Below, one piece after another: positions 1 through 11,788 of a DNA stretch of 64,000 bases. A program made the translations under genes and the position numbers. Below the pieces are notes generated by a model. It had not been told where the DNA came from, did not search any database, and saw only the letters and a list, made by a program, of their open reading frames with translations. The first letter of the stretch is position 1; each line of letters starts with the position of its first letter. The stretch spans positions 594,001 through 658,000 of the forward strand of contig JAMWET010000729.1 of assembly GCA_024036415.1 (NCBI GenBank). The letters are read 5' to 3'. Source of the DNA: Prochilodus magdalenae (taxonomy: Eukaryota; Chordata; Actinopteri; Characiformes; Prochilodontidae).

Positions 1-1555
1 GAAAAAGCCATGTTCGGACCCCCAAGTTCACCCAGCTGCCTGTCCTGACATTACATCATTATCTGCAGATATAAGCCAGGCTATAGCCTTAGATGGGGGA
101 GGTGGGGGGTGTATGTGTTTCCGACGTGACCGTCATTGTGATGGTTCTGGCACTTGTTTACCGGGGTGAAATGTGCCGAGGCACCATTAGGAGAGATAAT
201 GCTAGAGTTCTCAGGTCAGCGAGCATAGCTTGTCATTATGGATTGGAGCTGCTTGGTTTGATTTGCTGTTTGGCACATTTGGTTATTGAACGACTGTAAT
301 ATGTCTAAAGTGAATGAATCGCCTCCACCCGGCTTAATCTGGACTGCAGCCTCCACAGGATGTCTTTATTCACCAGACTCCCTCTCTCAGCCGAGCTATT
401 CTTAGACAACCTCATTGGCATGCTTGAGTTTGCCTGCAGCTCGGTCAATAAAGCCGGGATGAAAGACTTAAATAATAGAGAACCCAAGCAGCTGTTTATA
501 GCCCAGCAGCGAACGCATCATCTGAGTGAAAGTATTCTCCTCTCATTCAGTTGTCGAATGAATGGAGGTACGGAAATGACGCTGCTCCTACTACCTTGAT
601 ACTACAGAGGTGTTATTTTTTCTGTACATCCATGGAGAGTCTCTCACTGGCTCCCACGCCATCTGTCTTACGTTGAGAGGTGCCCTGTACAAATATGGGC
701 CGTGGAAGTACAGTGTGTGGCTTAATAGTACGGTTGCGTCAGATAGCAGCCCGGTCTGCTGGGCTGGCTGTAGTAGTGCAGTCGGCGTGGGCCGAGCCGG
801 AATGGCTCCACGGCTGAGAGACTGGGGGCAGACTGCTGGGCTGCTAACGCTGACACCTCCTGAGCTGCGTGACTCACTTCTTGGCAGTTACATGGAGAAA
901 TATCGAGTTGCATGCACAGAGGGAGAGAAAATGTGTGCCACTAGAGCCGATCTGGTGTAAAGCAGGAGCAATGGAGAGTCCTGAACCCATTCATTGAAAA
1001 GCACCTGACAGGCTGCATCTCGAGAACGCCTAGGCCAGGAGATGAAGATGCGGTGGTCGGTCCTTATCTATGAAAATGTCTAGGGTAGTCTTTATTCATG
1101 GTGGTACAGTCCTCACTAATATAGATGCCGGGGCCAGTCTATATGCTTGAGGAAGTCTTAAGGATGCCTTGTAGATGTGAAACAATACATTGTACTGCAG
1201 TAGAGGAGTAGCAGAGATGGGAGATATCAACTCAGCTCTGTTAAATAGACCATCTAATGCAATTGCACCAAAGGTCATAATTAACTCCGCCCACACCAGC
1301 GCATATCCCATCTCAGCTTCAAGCCTTCCACCCCACAAATCCGGTCTAGAAAGTACAAGATGAATAGAATCATAGTTTTTCTTCATTCAAACTATTAGGA
1401 AGCCATTGCCCCTCACTCGCACATCAGTGACAGTGGTGGTGTAGGACCTTGTAGAGGCACCCATTCTAATGCCACCCAATGAACAGCATTTATTTGGACC
1501 CTAATTTTTTACCACAGTTAAAAACACTTGGGTTCTTTCCTCTTTCTCCCACCAG
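1..1555 (+). other. itm2c: Upstream part of itm2c intron 1 (no exon found)
   Basis: The next element downstream is itm2c exon 2, preceded by a pyrimidine-rich acceptor ending at 1555. The family's first exon encodes a short cytosolic segment beginning MVK. I looked for such a start on the + strand and found none, so exon 1 most likely lies before the window. The stretch has short open frames without any domain I recognise and no obvious transposon. Confidence 0.6.
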
Positions 1556-4500
1556 GACGAGTTGGTCCTCCCGCTCAGGCCTAAGAAGTCCCCGATAAGC
1601 GGCATCTGCTGCCTGATCCTCGGCCTGGTCGTCTTCATGTCCGGACTGATCATGGTGTCCGTCTACGTGTATCGCTACTACTTCACCCCTCAGGTGAGAC
1701 ATAAAGTAAGTTCAGTGTTTCGCTGCAGTTGAAAAGGCTGAAAAGCTGTTTTACATCTGCACACAAGTGATTAGTGCAGGCGGAAGAGTGCGCTCTCATT
1801 GCATTGCACACCAGGAAGAGCCAAATCTAGGCCAGACTGTGTAAAAATACAGCCTGTCAATCACTGTCCTTAATTTCGCAGCCCTCAGGAGTGTTCGTCA
1901 GCTATGCGCTCTGTCTCTCTATCGCCCTTTGCACGTTCTTTTTTTAAGACCTGCTCTATTTCTCGTTCTTTGCACAGATCCCCGAGGACAGCCTGTTCCA
2001 TTGTCGGGTGATGTACGAGGACTCCGTGTACGCGCCGTTGCTAGGGCGACAGGAGCTGCAGGAAAACGTTGGCATTTACTTGGAAGATAACTACGAGCAG
2101 ATTAGCGTTCCCGTGCCTGAGTTTGGAGGAAGCGACCCAGCTGATATTATCCACGACTTCCACCGGGTAGGGAGGAGGAATCTGATCTTACTCATTCACC
2201 TCACTTCCTGAGTAGTATGAGTTAACCCAGTGGTTCTCAAGCTTCTAGTTCTGCGTGTGTGCAGGTACATGGTACGAGATGGTTTTTCTCCGCCCTTGTC
2301 CTGCACATTTTAATCCCAGCACCGAGGTGATCTGGGTGTGAACTAGACAGACTAAACCACTGTGTTAACTTTAAACATAATTAAGGATCCTATTGTTGTA
2401 GGATGTGAAATGTATTGATCATTAATGGTTTCTTGACTTGGCATTGTCGTTTGCCATCCAGTAAATGTTTCAGATGATGCAGTTTTATCTACCAAACTAC
2501 TGTGGGGGAAAGTGTATTAGCTGGTGCGTCGAAACTCATTTATTTTTTATTTTTTGCTAATTCGTGCTTCTCGTGCTTTCCTGTCTCTCCAGGGCCTCAC
2601 AGCCTATCACGACATTGCGTTGGATAAGTGCTATGTCATCGAGCTCAACACCACCATCGTCATGCCTCCCAGGAACCTGTGGGAGATGCTTGTTAATGTC
2701 AAGGTAACAGTTTTTGTGCTGTTGACTTTTTTCTCTCTCTCTCTTTTTACATAACACCAGATCAAAAAGATCTCACCTTGAGCCCCTCTCTCTGAGTCAC
2801 ACCTTCTGTTCACTTAGCATCTAGCTCCCTATATGGACCTTTTCCAAGGATAGGGATTATATGAGAAGCAATCCGCTTAGTGGAGAATGAAAAAAGAGCT
2901 GTTCTCTGCATTGAGACAGGAATCATCTGTTCTCAAAGCACAAGGCTAAAGGTTCGATCAATAGAGTTACTTCAATAAGCAGAGCTCAGATTAAATGGTT
3001 ATCACCTATACCACAGTATGAAACAGAAAGGTTGTGGCCAAGTTCTGGGTCTAGCAGGTGAACTTTTGAGATGTTTAGGCCTTGATGCCAGGTTTTCCAC
3101 TCAGTACCATTCTTCAATTTTGGTTTCACTGCATCTCTCTGTTGGATATGGCTATCATTCTAACCGGAGCTCTTTGTCTGTTACGCAGAGAGGGATGTAC
3201 CTGCCTCAGACGTACCTAGTTCAGGAGGAGATGATGGTGACGGGCCGGGTGAAGAACATGCGCCAGCTGGGCCCCTTTATCCACCGACTGTGCTACGGCA
3301 AAGAAACTTACAGGCTGAAACGCCGCAGTGCTCGCAGACGTAAGTGCATCTGCTCTCGTTCTGTCTCTCTGTGTGACATAGCAACTCTTCACGTTCCTGT
3401 TAGGAACTGGCAGTGCTTCTTTGTCCCTGCCATATCAAAACTTCACAACTCCACATTGTCTGAGTACACCAGCTGTCCTTTACATTGTGTAAGTTTGTGG
3501 CCAATAGAAATCATCTCCTCATTAGCTCACATTACTGTCACCAGCCTTTTTGTTCCCATCTTCTATAAAGCAAAACAGTTTGGTTACACTCACAGTATCT
3601 TCATACTGATGATCTGCCCCCATCAACAAAAGCAAGTTTCAAACCTTACAACATTTCAAAATACTAAATAAAGTTTTTAGTATTTCATGTATATAATATT
3701 ACCTAATGCCATTGAAGTCAATGCGGAGGCACACGGTGGCGCATGAGCAGGACAAATGTCTCCTGATAGGCAGTAATGTGGGTAGATATGTGACCAGCAG
3801 GAGTCCTGTAATGAGGAAGCGTGACTCTGCAGAACTCCAAGCAATGCCTTGCTGTACCTGTAAACTTCATAATGATATTCAAGCCTCTAAACGGTCGTGT
3901 GTCGCACGTAGACCGCCTCCATCATGGATGGGCAGTACAAGAGGAAACCCAAGCGTAGGCTGGTGCTGCGTAGTCCTTCGGCAGTGCGTGCATGTGTGGG
4001 ATGCGCACTAACGCCGCAATACACCGTGTGATTAATCCATGTGTGGATGATTCACCGGCCGAGGGTACGCCAAGCATCTCCAAGTAGGGAACTGCACGGG
4101 AGGAGGAAGTGATGCGAGTGATGGAGAGGGCGATGCAGCGTGGGAGAAGTAGTTTTTGGCTCACAGAGGATTCTCCTTCCTCAAGTGACTGCACAGATTG
4201 TGGCGCGCTGACAGGCTGAATGACGCGTTTGGCTAGACAGCGTTTGTGCCACCGAGCCCAGCCCTAAAAATAACCATCCGCGTCTAAAAGAGGCGTCAGT
4301 GTTTATTAATAGGCCTTTCCCTAATGAGGGGAATAAAGAGGGCAGATCCACGAAACAATGCAGCCATCAAGCTCTACACAAGTACACAAGCACCAGCATT
4401 GCTCACTCTCCTCCCCCTCTTTTGTACATCCACCCTTTTTTCTTTCTTATCCATCTTTTTCTTTCTTACTGTCTTTTCTTTATTTATTTCCCTCACTCAC

Positions 4501-4990
4501 TCTTTTACTCTGCTCCCTACTTTCTTACTTTCTCCATTTTTTTTTTCATCCTTTCTATCCTTTTGTTTCCTTCCAACTTTCCTTTCTTCTCATTCTCTGT
4601 TCCCCATTGTTTCAATTATTTCTTTCTTTCTTTCTTTCTTTCCTCTTTACATTTTCTCTTCCCCTTCATTCATTTTTCTTTACCTCTTTGTTTTTCAGTT
4701 TGTCTCTTATTTTCTGTCTCTTTCTGTTTTTCTTTTTTTTTAATGTCCTTTTTTTCTCCATTTTCTTTCTTTCTTTTTTCTTTCTTTCTCCATCCTTTCG
4801 TGTAAGTTGTGCTGTTGTCTGTGCGCCATGTAAAAATGTGTGGTGTTTTGATGTCTTTCAGCTCAGCTGACCTGTGACCTTTTGCTTTTTGTTTGCAGGT
4901 ATTGACAAGCGAGAGGCCAGGAAGTGCCACGGCATCCGTCACTTTGAAAACACATTTGTGGTGGAAACACTGATCTGTGATCGAGTCTGA
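1556..4990 (+). CDS. itm2c: Integral membrane protein 2C (BRI3), exons 2-6, 5' partial
   Basis: Type II membrane protein of the BRICHOS-containing ITM2/BRI family, acting in the secretory pathway and at the plasma membrane; family members bind APP and restrain its processing. Exons are 1556-1693, 1978-2166, 2593-2703, 3189-3339 and 4899-4990 (stop TGA 4988-4990), all with GT-AG borders and matching phases. They give 226 residues against about 267 for the full family protein; exon 1 is outside the window. Exon 2 carries the single membrane segment (ICCLILGLVVFMSGLIMVSV). Exons 3-5 carry the BRICHOS region, with the family strings SVPVPEFGGSDPADIIHDF and CYVIELNTTIVMPPRN; NTT is a likely N-glycosylation site. 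Exon 6 holds IDKR, the furin-type cleavage site, then a 25-residue C-terminal peptide with two cysteines (FENTFVVETLIC). These strings fit ITM2C rather than ITM2A or ITM2B. Splice positions are read by eye. Confidence 0.95.
4389..4800. repeat. Long polypyrimidine (CT-rich) tract in itm2c intron 5
   Basis: About 400 bases are almost wholly C and T on the + strand, including a (TTTC)n run near 4620-4641. It ends about 100 bases before the exon 6 acceptor (4898). The open frames across it are low-complexity artefacts rich in F, S and L. Mirror-type purine/pyrimidine tracts can form triplex DNA, and the tract lies near a branch-point region, but no function can be read from sequence alone. Confidence 0.85.
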
Positions 4991-5761
4991 ACTGACCGGT
5001 TTGGGCCTCCTCCCTATTCTACTGAGCAGAACCCAAACCCCGCCCCCTGCGTTTAGCTTTTATTGCACTTTACAGCGTGTCTACTCTGTACATAATGTGT
5101 TGATTTATTTACATTATGATTAATTAGTAATGTTTTCTGTTTTTCAATATCCTAATGTTCCTGGTCCATTAGGAACTGACTTAGGCTTCAGTTTGGTTTA
5201 GTTTTTAACTTATTGATCTGTATATATTGATAATTACTTAAACTAAATGTCGAGTCTTTTCCACTGAATGTGTGGAAGAGCCCTGAGATCTAAATGTGAG
5301 AGATTGGTTTGTTGACCGTCTGATGTCCTGTCTCTCTGGGATTTAACTGTATAGTACTGACTTTTCTTTTTATTATTTTTTTTGAAACTGTGGCATGCAC
5401 TATGCACTGACTTCCTTTTGTTTGTTGGTTGGTTAGTTTTTTTTTTTTTTTTCAATTGTCTGTATGATGGGTTACTTGTGCACTACTGATGTTTCCCTGT
5501 GTTAGGTAAGAAATCCAGTATTGGAAAATTGTCTAAATGCCAAAAGAAGTATACCTCATGTTTTACAAATGTGTGAATTAATTGCCTGTTGTTTAATTCA
5601 GACATTGTTGTTTTTTCTTTTCTTTTTTTCAATGTGACTTATAAGCAATACGAGCATGTAGAGTTTTCTTATCTTGGATTTCATATTTTAACATCAGACG
5701 TTTCTGTTATTTTGACCATGTAACTAAACCGGTACATTTGTCTATTTGTGATTCACCTGTG

Positions 5762-5767
5762 AATAAA
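5762..5767 (+). promoter_or_regulatory. itm2c: Proximal AATAAA polyadenylation signal of itm2c
   Basis: Canonical hexamer 772 bases after the itm2c stop codon, in an AT-rich context with a T-run just downstream. Confidence 0.65.
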
Positions 5768-5956
5768 GTTTTTAGAAAACCTGAAACGACTACAAGGAAT
5801 GGGTTGGAAACGATGGTTGCCTGTATGTCAGTTTGGCTGTTAATGTTCAGAATGTAGAAATGATGGTTCAGCATTGTTGTACTGAATGGAAATCTGTCGT
5901 ATCATAGCAACAACACATTAGGGTAAAGCTTCCCACCTCCGTCTTGGGGTGCTGGG

Positions 5957-5996
5957 GTGTGTGTGTGTGTGTGTGTGCGTGTGTATGTGTATGTAT
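5957..5996. repeat. GT microsatellite
   Basis: Run of GT dinucleotides with a few GC/TA interruptions, grading into TATATAG. Confidence 0.9.
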
Positions 5997-6291
5997 ATAG
6001 TTATATATGTTGAGTCTTTCCTAAACATTCCTGTAGTTCTGCCCTAAAAGTGATGGATACTAATATCTCTCTACTTGTACTTGCAATGCATATAACTTGG
6101 GCCTTTTGTAACTGGACTGTTTCACTTTGCATGTTCCCCCTCATCCACACTTCTTTTCTACTACAGTAAAAATCTTGCACGGTTCTGGATCAGGAACGAA
6201 GTAGCTGCTATTGAAAGAGATTCTGAAACCTGCTCAGTGTGATGAGCCATATTCATGTAAAATAGCGTTGCTTGTATTATAACTACTTGCC

Positions 6292-6297
6292 AATAAA
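6292..6297 (+). promoter_or_regulatory. itm2c: Distal AATAAA polyadenylation signal of itm2c
   Basis: Second canonical hexamer, followed by the GT-rich stretch gtggttttcctgtttt, as expected of a downstream element. Confidence 0.6.
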
Positions 6298-6882
6298 CAT
6301 CTGAAAACATGTGGTTTTCCTGTTTTATCAGTGCATCTGCAGATGTGTGCGAGTTCTAGTGTTCTTGTAACATCTGTGTGGTTTCATAAACCAAAAGCAG
6401 TCACGGTCCATAGTATTGCGACCTCCTTTTCTCTTCGAGTGAGGCAGTCTATTTTCGTTACTGTATATTTAAAACTTATGGTAATGACCTTACTACTGAC
6501 TGCACCATTGAATTGTATCTTGTTCAAACTGCAAAAGGCTAAAAGACAACTTCTCACGCACTATATGGCTAAAGGTTTGTGGACGTCTCTCCTATTTATT
6601 GGCGTTAAGCTGTATTTTTTGCGAGTTGTATCTCAGTGCTCAACTTTGGCCAAAAATCTAAAATACAAAAGTATCAGCATGTACACTGACTTACCAAAAG
6701 TCATGGGACAGCAGTATGTAAGTTGATTATAAAGTGGAATTGCCTCAGGGGACAGCCTGGGGAACAACCACACCTGTATAAGTTGTGAGGTGTTAACACT
6801 GCCCCGCATGCTTTTACCAACGAGGCATGATGGTGCCAGATGGATGGCACATTCCATTTCGGAAGTTGTGCGCCATTCCATG

Positions 6883-7180
6883 TGTTACCTTTTTGTCCTG
6901 CCCCATGTCGTAGACAAGGGTCAGTGGACCCTCGTTTTTTAGCTATAGTTCCCTGGGCAGGAGCTAGCAGCTCTAGGGTGATACCCACACCTTTTTAGCT
7001 CCACTTGCTTACAGTAGTGAGTCAGTCTGAGACCGCCTGAAAGTCCAAGCATGCCGGCATTTATTCACAGCTTCGCTGGAGTAAACTCAGTACAGCTACA
7101 GAAAAAAGAAAAAAAAAAGAGCCATGGATTGACTAAGGCTAACTTGTATGCTAACTAGGCATTTTGCAGCAGCAAAAACA
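6883..7180 (-). repeat. 3' LTR of the gypsy-type element
   Basis: 298 bases, TG...CA ends on the - strand, with AATAAA inside on that strand (near 7058-7064). Matches 13570-13865 over its full length. Confidence 0.8.
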
Positions 7181-7201
7181 CCTGCTTTTCTTTCCCCTCC
7201 C
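7181..7201 (-). other. Polypurine tract next to the 3' LTR
   Basis: On the - strand this is an almost pure purine run (AGGGGAAAGAAAAGC inside it) directly abutting the 3' LTR, where the plus-strand primer of an LTR element is expected. Confidence 0.7.
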
Positions 7202-8014
7202 ACCATTCTCTCTCTCAAAACATATCAGTGGGGCGTGCTTCCGCATTTCTTAAGGGAGCAGGGCCCTTATTTTGCAACACTACCCCCACTCTGGATGGTG
7301 AATAACACATACCACCAATCCAGGACCCTTTGGATTTCACCTAATGTATCTACTTCCATAGTCCTTTTTAGTTCAAGTACCATCTCAAACGCTTGAAGGA
7401 GTATTGTCCATGAAGGAATAAAGACACTGCTTTAGCCATTTAGTACTGTTCCAGTCCTCTTGTAAAGATGCATTCGTTTCTCTGAGAAATTGGGAAGGTT
7501 AACACAGTGTTGATTTCGAGGGTTTAATTTTTTCTTAACAGGGAGATAAGTAGATCCAAGCAGTTACTCAAACTGTTCCTCATTGTACTTTAACTTGAGT
7601 TGACTTGACGTGTCACTTGACGGTACACATGTCCTTATGCTGAACACACTTATACACCAAGCAATTCCTTTCTGATCTAAATGGCTCTCCCAATGAAAGT
7701 TCAAAACTCTTCGGAACAAAAAAATATACACATCCTTTAGAGACGTTACACAAAGCAACAATCATATGCCCAAAAAATAGCTTGGAATACCTTTTTTTTG
7801 TTGAACAATGAATTAACAACAGAACTCTTTTTGAACTTTTTTTAAAGTTCAGTTAGTTAAATCACCCAGTCACTATACATCTTTGGGGTTTTTCTATTTC
7901 TTTTGGGTCACCCTACAGGTGTTCAGGTTGCAGGTGATTCAGTAACAGCTGATTCCTCCAACTGTACTGCGCTACCCCCACTATTGTGAACAGTAGATGC
8001 GTCGTGAGGTGATA
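7202..8014. other. 3' non-coding part of the LTR element
   Basis: Lies between the end of the recognisable pol remnant and the polypurine tract. No env-like or integrase-like protein can be read in any frame. Confidence 0.45.
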
Positions 8015-8308
8015 TCAGCGGATTTCAGGTAGGAGTGCCCAGCTCTGAGGAAATGTGGAGTCAACTGGCCTTTGTGGTGTACCTGGAGAAAGGTCTGTTG
8101 ATTCTTCCGTAAAGAGACAGGAGAGATCATAATTAGAGCCTTCTGTAAGTGTAGGTGGTGAAGCTTCCACTGGTTCCCAGGTGTTGGCTTTCCGAAAAAC
8201 CCATTTGTTGTCCAAGGGTGTGCTAAATCGCAAATAATGACGATTTCCAGCTACGTGTTGCAAACTCTGTGTTGCAAACACTGTTGCAAACTCTGTGAAA
8301 CAACTCAA
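8015..8308 (-). pseudogene. Short pol/3' ORF remnant of the gypsy-type element
   Basis: A 97-codon open frame in the same orientation as pol, placed where the end of pol would be. It has no zinc-binding or DDE motif I can see, so integrase appears to be deleted or decayed. Assignment rests on position only. Confidence 0.4.
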
Positions 8309-8389
8309 GAAGTTTCCTCCATGCTTTTATTTAGATCACATTGTACTGCCTGGTGGCGGAAACAGATATTGGCTAATGGTGGGTCAGGT

Positions 8390-9950
8390 GTCTTGCAGGG
8401 ACAAGAATTTTGACAGGGCCTCCTGGATAGTGCATCTGCGTTGCAGTGTTGGGTGGTGGATTACTTGGAAATCATACTCCCCTAGTTTCTTCAGCCACCT
8501 GGCCAACTGTCCCTCAGGTTCCTTCATTCTTATAAGCCAGTGCAAACTGCTGTGGTCAGTTCGTACAGTGAAAGTTCAGCCCAGGAGGTACTGGCGGAAA
8601 TGAGTGTTGAAGTTGATGACCACTAGGACTGCTAAGAGTTCCCATCTGGTAGCACAATAATTCTGTTCTGCTTGGGACAGTCAGCTTCCATAGGCCAACA
8701 CACGTTCTTCACCATCCTGCATTTGGGAGAGGACAGCTCCTATTCCAAAATCACTGGCATCCGTATACAGGATGAGGTGTCCTGTATCTAGTGGATAGGC
8801 TAAGACAGGTGTGGAGTTGAGCTCCTGTTTCAACTCCACAAATGCCTGTTGGCAGTCTTCTGTCCACCGGAAATGGGCATACTTCCTTGTGAGTGCATGA
8901 CGGAGTTCCGCAATGGTAGCAAAATCTTTCGCAAATCTCCGGTAGTACAAGGCGAGGCCAACAAACTGGCGGACCTCAGAGATGTTACTGTACTGAGGCC
9001 ACTCCTGTACCTGTATCAGTGGAGATCCCATGTCCCGAAATAACATGCCCCAGACACACCACCTGCCACAGACACAGACAACACTTAGCTGGCTTAAGGT
9101 TTGCCCGACGAAGCCTGTTGGAACACCTGCCCAAGTCAGCCCAACAATTCTACCACCTCTCTTCCCAATATAATTATGTCATGTAAATACACAAGACAGG
9201 TCTCCCACTGCATACCCGCCATGACACGGTCCATCAGGCGCAATGGTGCATTGCATAGTCCGAAGGGCATGACATTCCACTCACAAAGCCCCTTACGAAT
9301 GCAGAAGGCCACGGCTTTGCGAGCTCTGGGGGTCAGTTCCACCTGCCAGTAGCCAGACACCAGGTCCAATGTGCTGAACCATCTGGCAGTGGATAGTGTG
9401 TCTAGTGTATCCTGGATGCAGGGCAGTGGGTAGGCATCTTAAACAGTGCGTTCGTTTAAGGTCTGATAATCGACACAAAGCCTGTATGTTTGGTCTTTCT
9501 TGCGTACCATGACAATAGGTAAAGCCCAGCTGCTCTGTCTCTGTCTGGCGAGCCCCGACTGAAGACTTGGCTGTATTTGCTCGTCAGCATTAAGTTGTTT
9601 TTCCCAGGCCATGCGGCATGGAGGTTGTTTCATTGGAGGGTCAGGCATGGTCTGGATGTCATGTTGTACCAAACTGGTACGACCTAGGTCGCCTGGTCCT
9701 GAGGAGAAGACATCACCATATGTGTGGAGGAGCTGAGCTAGCCTGAGTCTCTCTTCAGCACTCAGCATCAATGCATTTTCAGTAGGCATGGACAAGTCGG
9801 TGGTCTGTCCCTTGGTGGGAATGTTAGGGTAAGTTTGAATCACCTCTGCAGTCTGGTGAACCCCAGCCACTGTACCCTTCCTCACTGTCACTGCCATGGC
9901 ACCAGGACTATAAATTCTGATGGGAATACTGTTCATTGGCTGGCTCATTT
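8390..9950 (-). pseudogene. Reverse transcriptase-RNase H of the gypsy-type element (broken)
   Basis: Read on the - strand in several frames. The N-terminal part (9948-9439) includes a pre-RT segment and the RLCVDYQTLN motif. The palm part (9369-9136) includes DLVSGYWQ (first catalytic Asp) and MPFGLCNAP. The connection part (9046-8681) includes FVGLALYYRRF and the RNase H start LYTDASDFGIGAVL. An RNase H continuation with TDHSSLHWL follows near 8540-8500. The catalytic box usually YxDD reads YLHD; the His codon is at 9181-9183. Frame changes occur between 9136 and 9046 and near 8681. It is therefore inactive. Confidence 0.85.
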
Positions 9951-9999
9951 CACAAGGATACGTGCCACCAAGACCATGTGTTTCTCCATGAAACCTTTA

Positions 10000-10512
10000 G
10001 CAGGGCTCTACACTATCTCTCCCTTCTCAGGTCCTCGGAAATGAGCATTACCAGGCATGATGTATTCACATCCTGACTCTATGGTGGTGGTGTGTGCAAC
10101 TCGGACCACATGCACCCTGACCACAATGCATATATGCTTGTGTCTGGGGTTAAAGTATGGAATCTGCTCCCCAAACAGCACAATTCTCTGCACTCCAAAG
10201 TCAAGACATGCCCGAGACTGTTCCAAGAAAGGGTGACCCAAGTTAGCATCAGTACTTCCTGTCACATCTGCCACGATGAAGTTAACACTGACTGTGAGGC
10301 TCCCAATTTGGATGGGTAGGTGCACTTCTCCCAATACAGTGCCAGGTCTGATACCCTCTAAAAATGGCAGAGTTTATGACCGTAGTGAAGGTACATAGTA
10401 GTACATCTTGGTAGATGTAATTGAAACAACGAAGAGACAGAATATTTCCCCAAGCACCACTATCCAAAAGAGCACAGACCTCTTTGACATGCATCACCAT
10501 GTGGATACACAT
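10000..10512 (-). pseudogene. Retropepsin-like protease region of the gypsy-type element
   Basis: The - strand reads ALLDSGAWGNIL (aspartic protease D-S-G motif, near 10470-10440), then in another frame a downstream segment with FIVADV and LGHPFLEQ, typical of the flap and C-terminal part of gypsy proteases. A frame break near 10334-10282 separates the two pieces. Confidence 0.7.
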
Positions 10513-10679
10513 TTCTGGACCACCCTAGACAGCGAGTGTGGCTGATATGTCCTGTGAGTTGCTGGAGATCGCCACTTTCTGAGCTACAGGGTGCTTGACT
10601 GGTTTCATCTGTGATGGGCTACTCCTTTTCATGTGTCCCACTCCTGAACAGTTACCTGAACAGGCACCTGGTTTCATCC

Positions 10680-11470
10680 CAGTTCATATATTTTTCCTCT
10701 TTTCACCTCTAAACTTGAGTTGGGCTGACTGAAGTTTATGATTCACATAGCTCTGCTCTGCCAGCACTTGTGGCATGCTCTTCTCTGAGTACAGCGTCGT
10801 CACATACCATTGCTGTTCTGGTTCTGTGTTCTGGTATGTGCCGTGTTTTGGTGGACATGAGTTGGGTGACACTAGCTGCTGCTCGCCTTGTGGCCTCATA
10901 TCTGTAGGCAATTTCATAAGCTTTAGCCAGCGTGTGGAGTCATTCTTCCAACAGCTTTCGTATGATTCCAACCTCCCCCATCGCATTCGTGAAAATCTCC
11001 ACACCAATGACATTCTGCTTAGCTGCTGAGCAGTTGGCAATGGACACCTTTTCATAAATGTCACACAAGTGTGTGCAAGGTCTCATCTGGTTTGCAAGTT
11101 CTCTGTCTCAGTTCAATGTATTCTTTTATAATCCCACTGTGCAGACCGGGGGTTTTTATGAATTACAGCTCCGGCAGCCCCCACCAGCCAAAACCAGTTG
11201 AACCAAAAGTTGCACAGCCATTGTACTCTCTGTCCAGTAATTAGCTTTTGTGCAGCTCTCAAAGCGATACAGAAATTCTTTCCATGAAGAAGAGCCATCA
11301 AACTGGCCTGGACATAATATGGGAACCGCTGTCACCCTGCACATATCTAGATGGTTTGCAATGTGAGGTGGACCAAACAGGTCTATGGGGAGTGCACTCA
11401 CATTCAATCTGTATAGTTTTACAAACTTCAGACGGGTGGGCATGGCACTCTGCTTCACCGAGTTTTTCAT
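10680..11470 (-). pseudogene. gag-like region of the gypsy-type element
   Basis: Two - strand frames (11470-11156 and 11064-10684) upstream of protease. The first has PGQFDGSSSWKEFLYRFE, a gag-like string common in teleost gypsy copies. A zinc knuckle is not clear. A dispersed repeat abuts its N-terminal edge near 11471. Confidence 0.6.
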
Positions 11471-11788
11471 TCAAATTCAATCAAATCACTTTTTATTGTC
11501 ACGTAACATTTTCACAGGTGTGAAGGTGAGTGAAAAACGTAGGTGCGTAGTCCCTTACAGTACTTCAATACAAACAAAAATACATTAGACAAGAAATATA
11601 CAATACTAGGCACAAAATCTCTGTTTATACTAATATACAGTTTTAAATAATAGTAATATAAAGTTATGAATAAAAACTATGATATATGCAGATGGACACA
11701 TTTCCATATAGCACTATGGTAAGGCTGAGGTAGATGAGAGATGCAGGGTATATACAGGGCATAGAATATGTATATATATATATATATA
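11471..11788. repeat. Dispersed teleost repeat inserted at the gag 5' edge
   Basis: Begins with caaatcactttttattgtca, a start I recognise from common fish interspersed repeats, then AT-rich sequence and a TA run (11771-11788). No coding frame. Class uncertain. Confidence 0.5.

Larger units (their letters stand above)
4991..6310 (+). other. itm2c: itm2c 3' UTR, with two candidate poly(A) ends
   Basis: AT-rich, non-coding DNA after the stop codon. AATAAA at 5762-5767 would end the transcript near 5790 and AATAAA at 6292-6297 near 6310, so short (about 0.8 kb) and long (about 1.3 kb) 3' UTRs are possible. A GT-rich microsatellite at about 5957-5996 lies between them. The choice of site cannot be decided without transcripts. 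Confidence 0.7.

Noticed and set aside
1096..1386. 96-codon - strand frame in itm2c intron 1
   Set aside because: No domain, no neighbour exon and no conservation argument available; treated as chance.
3018..3671. 217-codon + strand frame as a separate gene
   Set aside because: It is itm2c exon 5 (3189-3339) read through into both neighbouring introns.
3706..4194. Short frames of 90-101 codons on both strands in itm2c intron 5
   Set aside because: Lie between exons 5 and 6, with no motif and no splice pairing.
4299..4870. Three overlapping 139-170 codon frames rich in F, S and L
   Set aside because: They come from the polypyrimidine tract inside itm2c intron 5; all three frames are open because C/T-only DNA has no stop codons.
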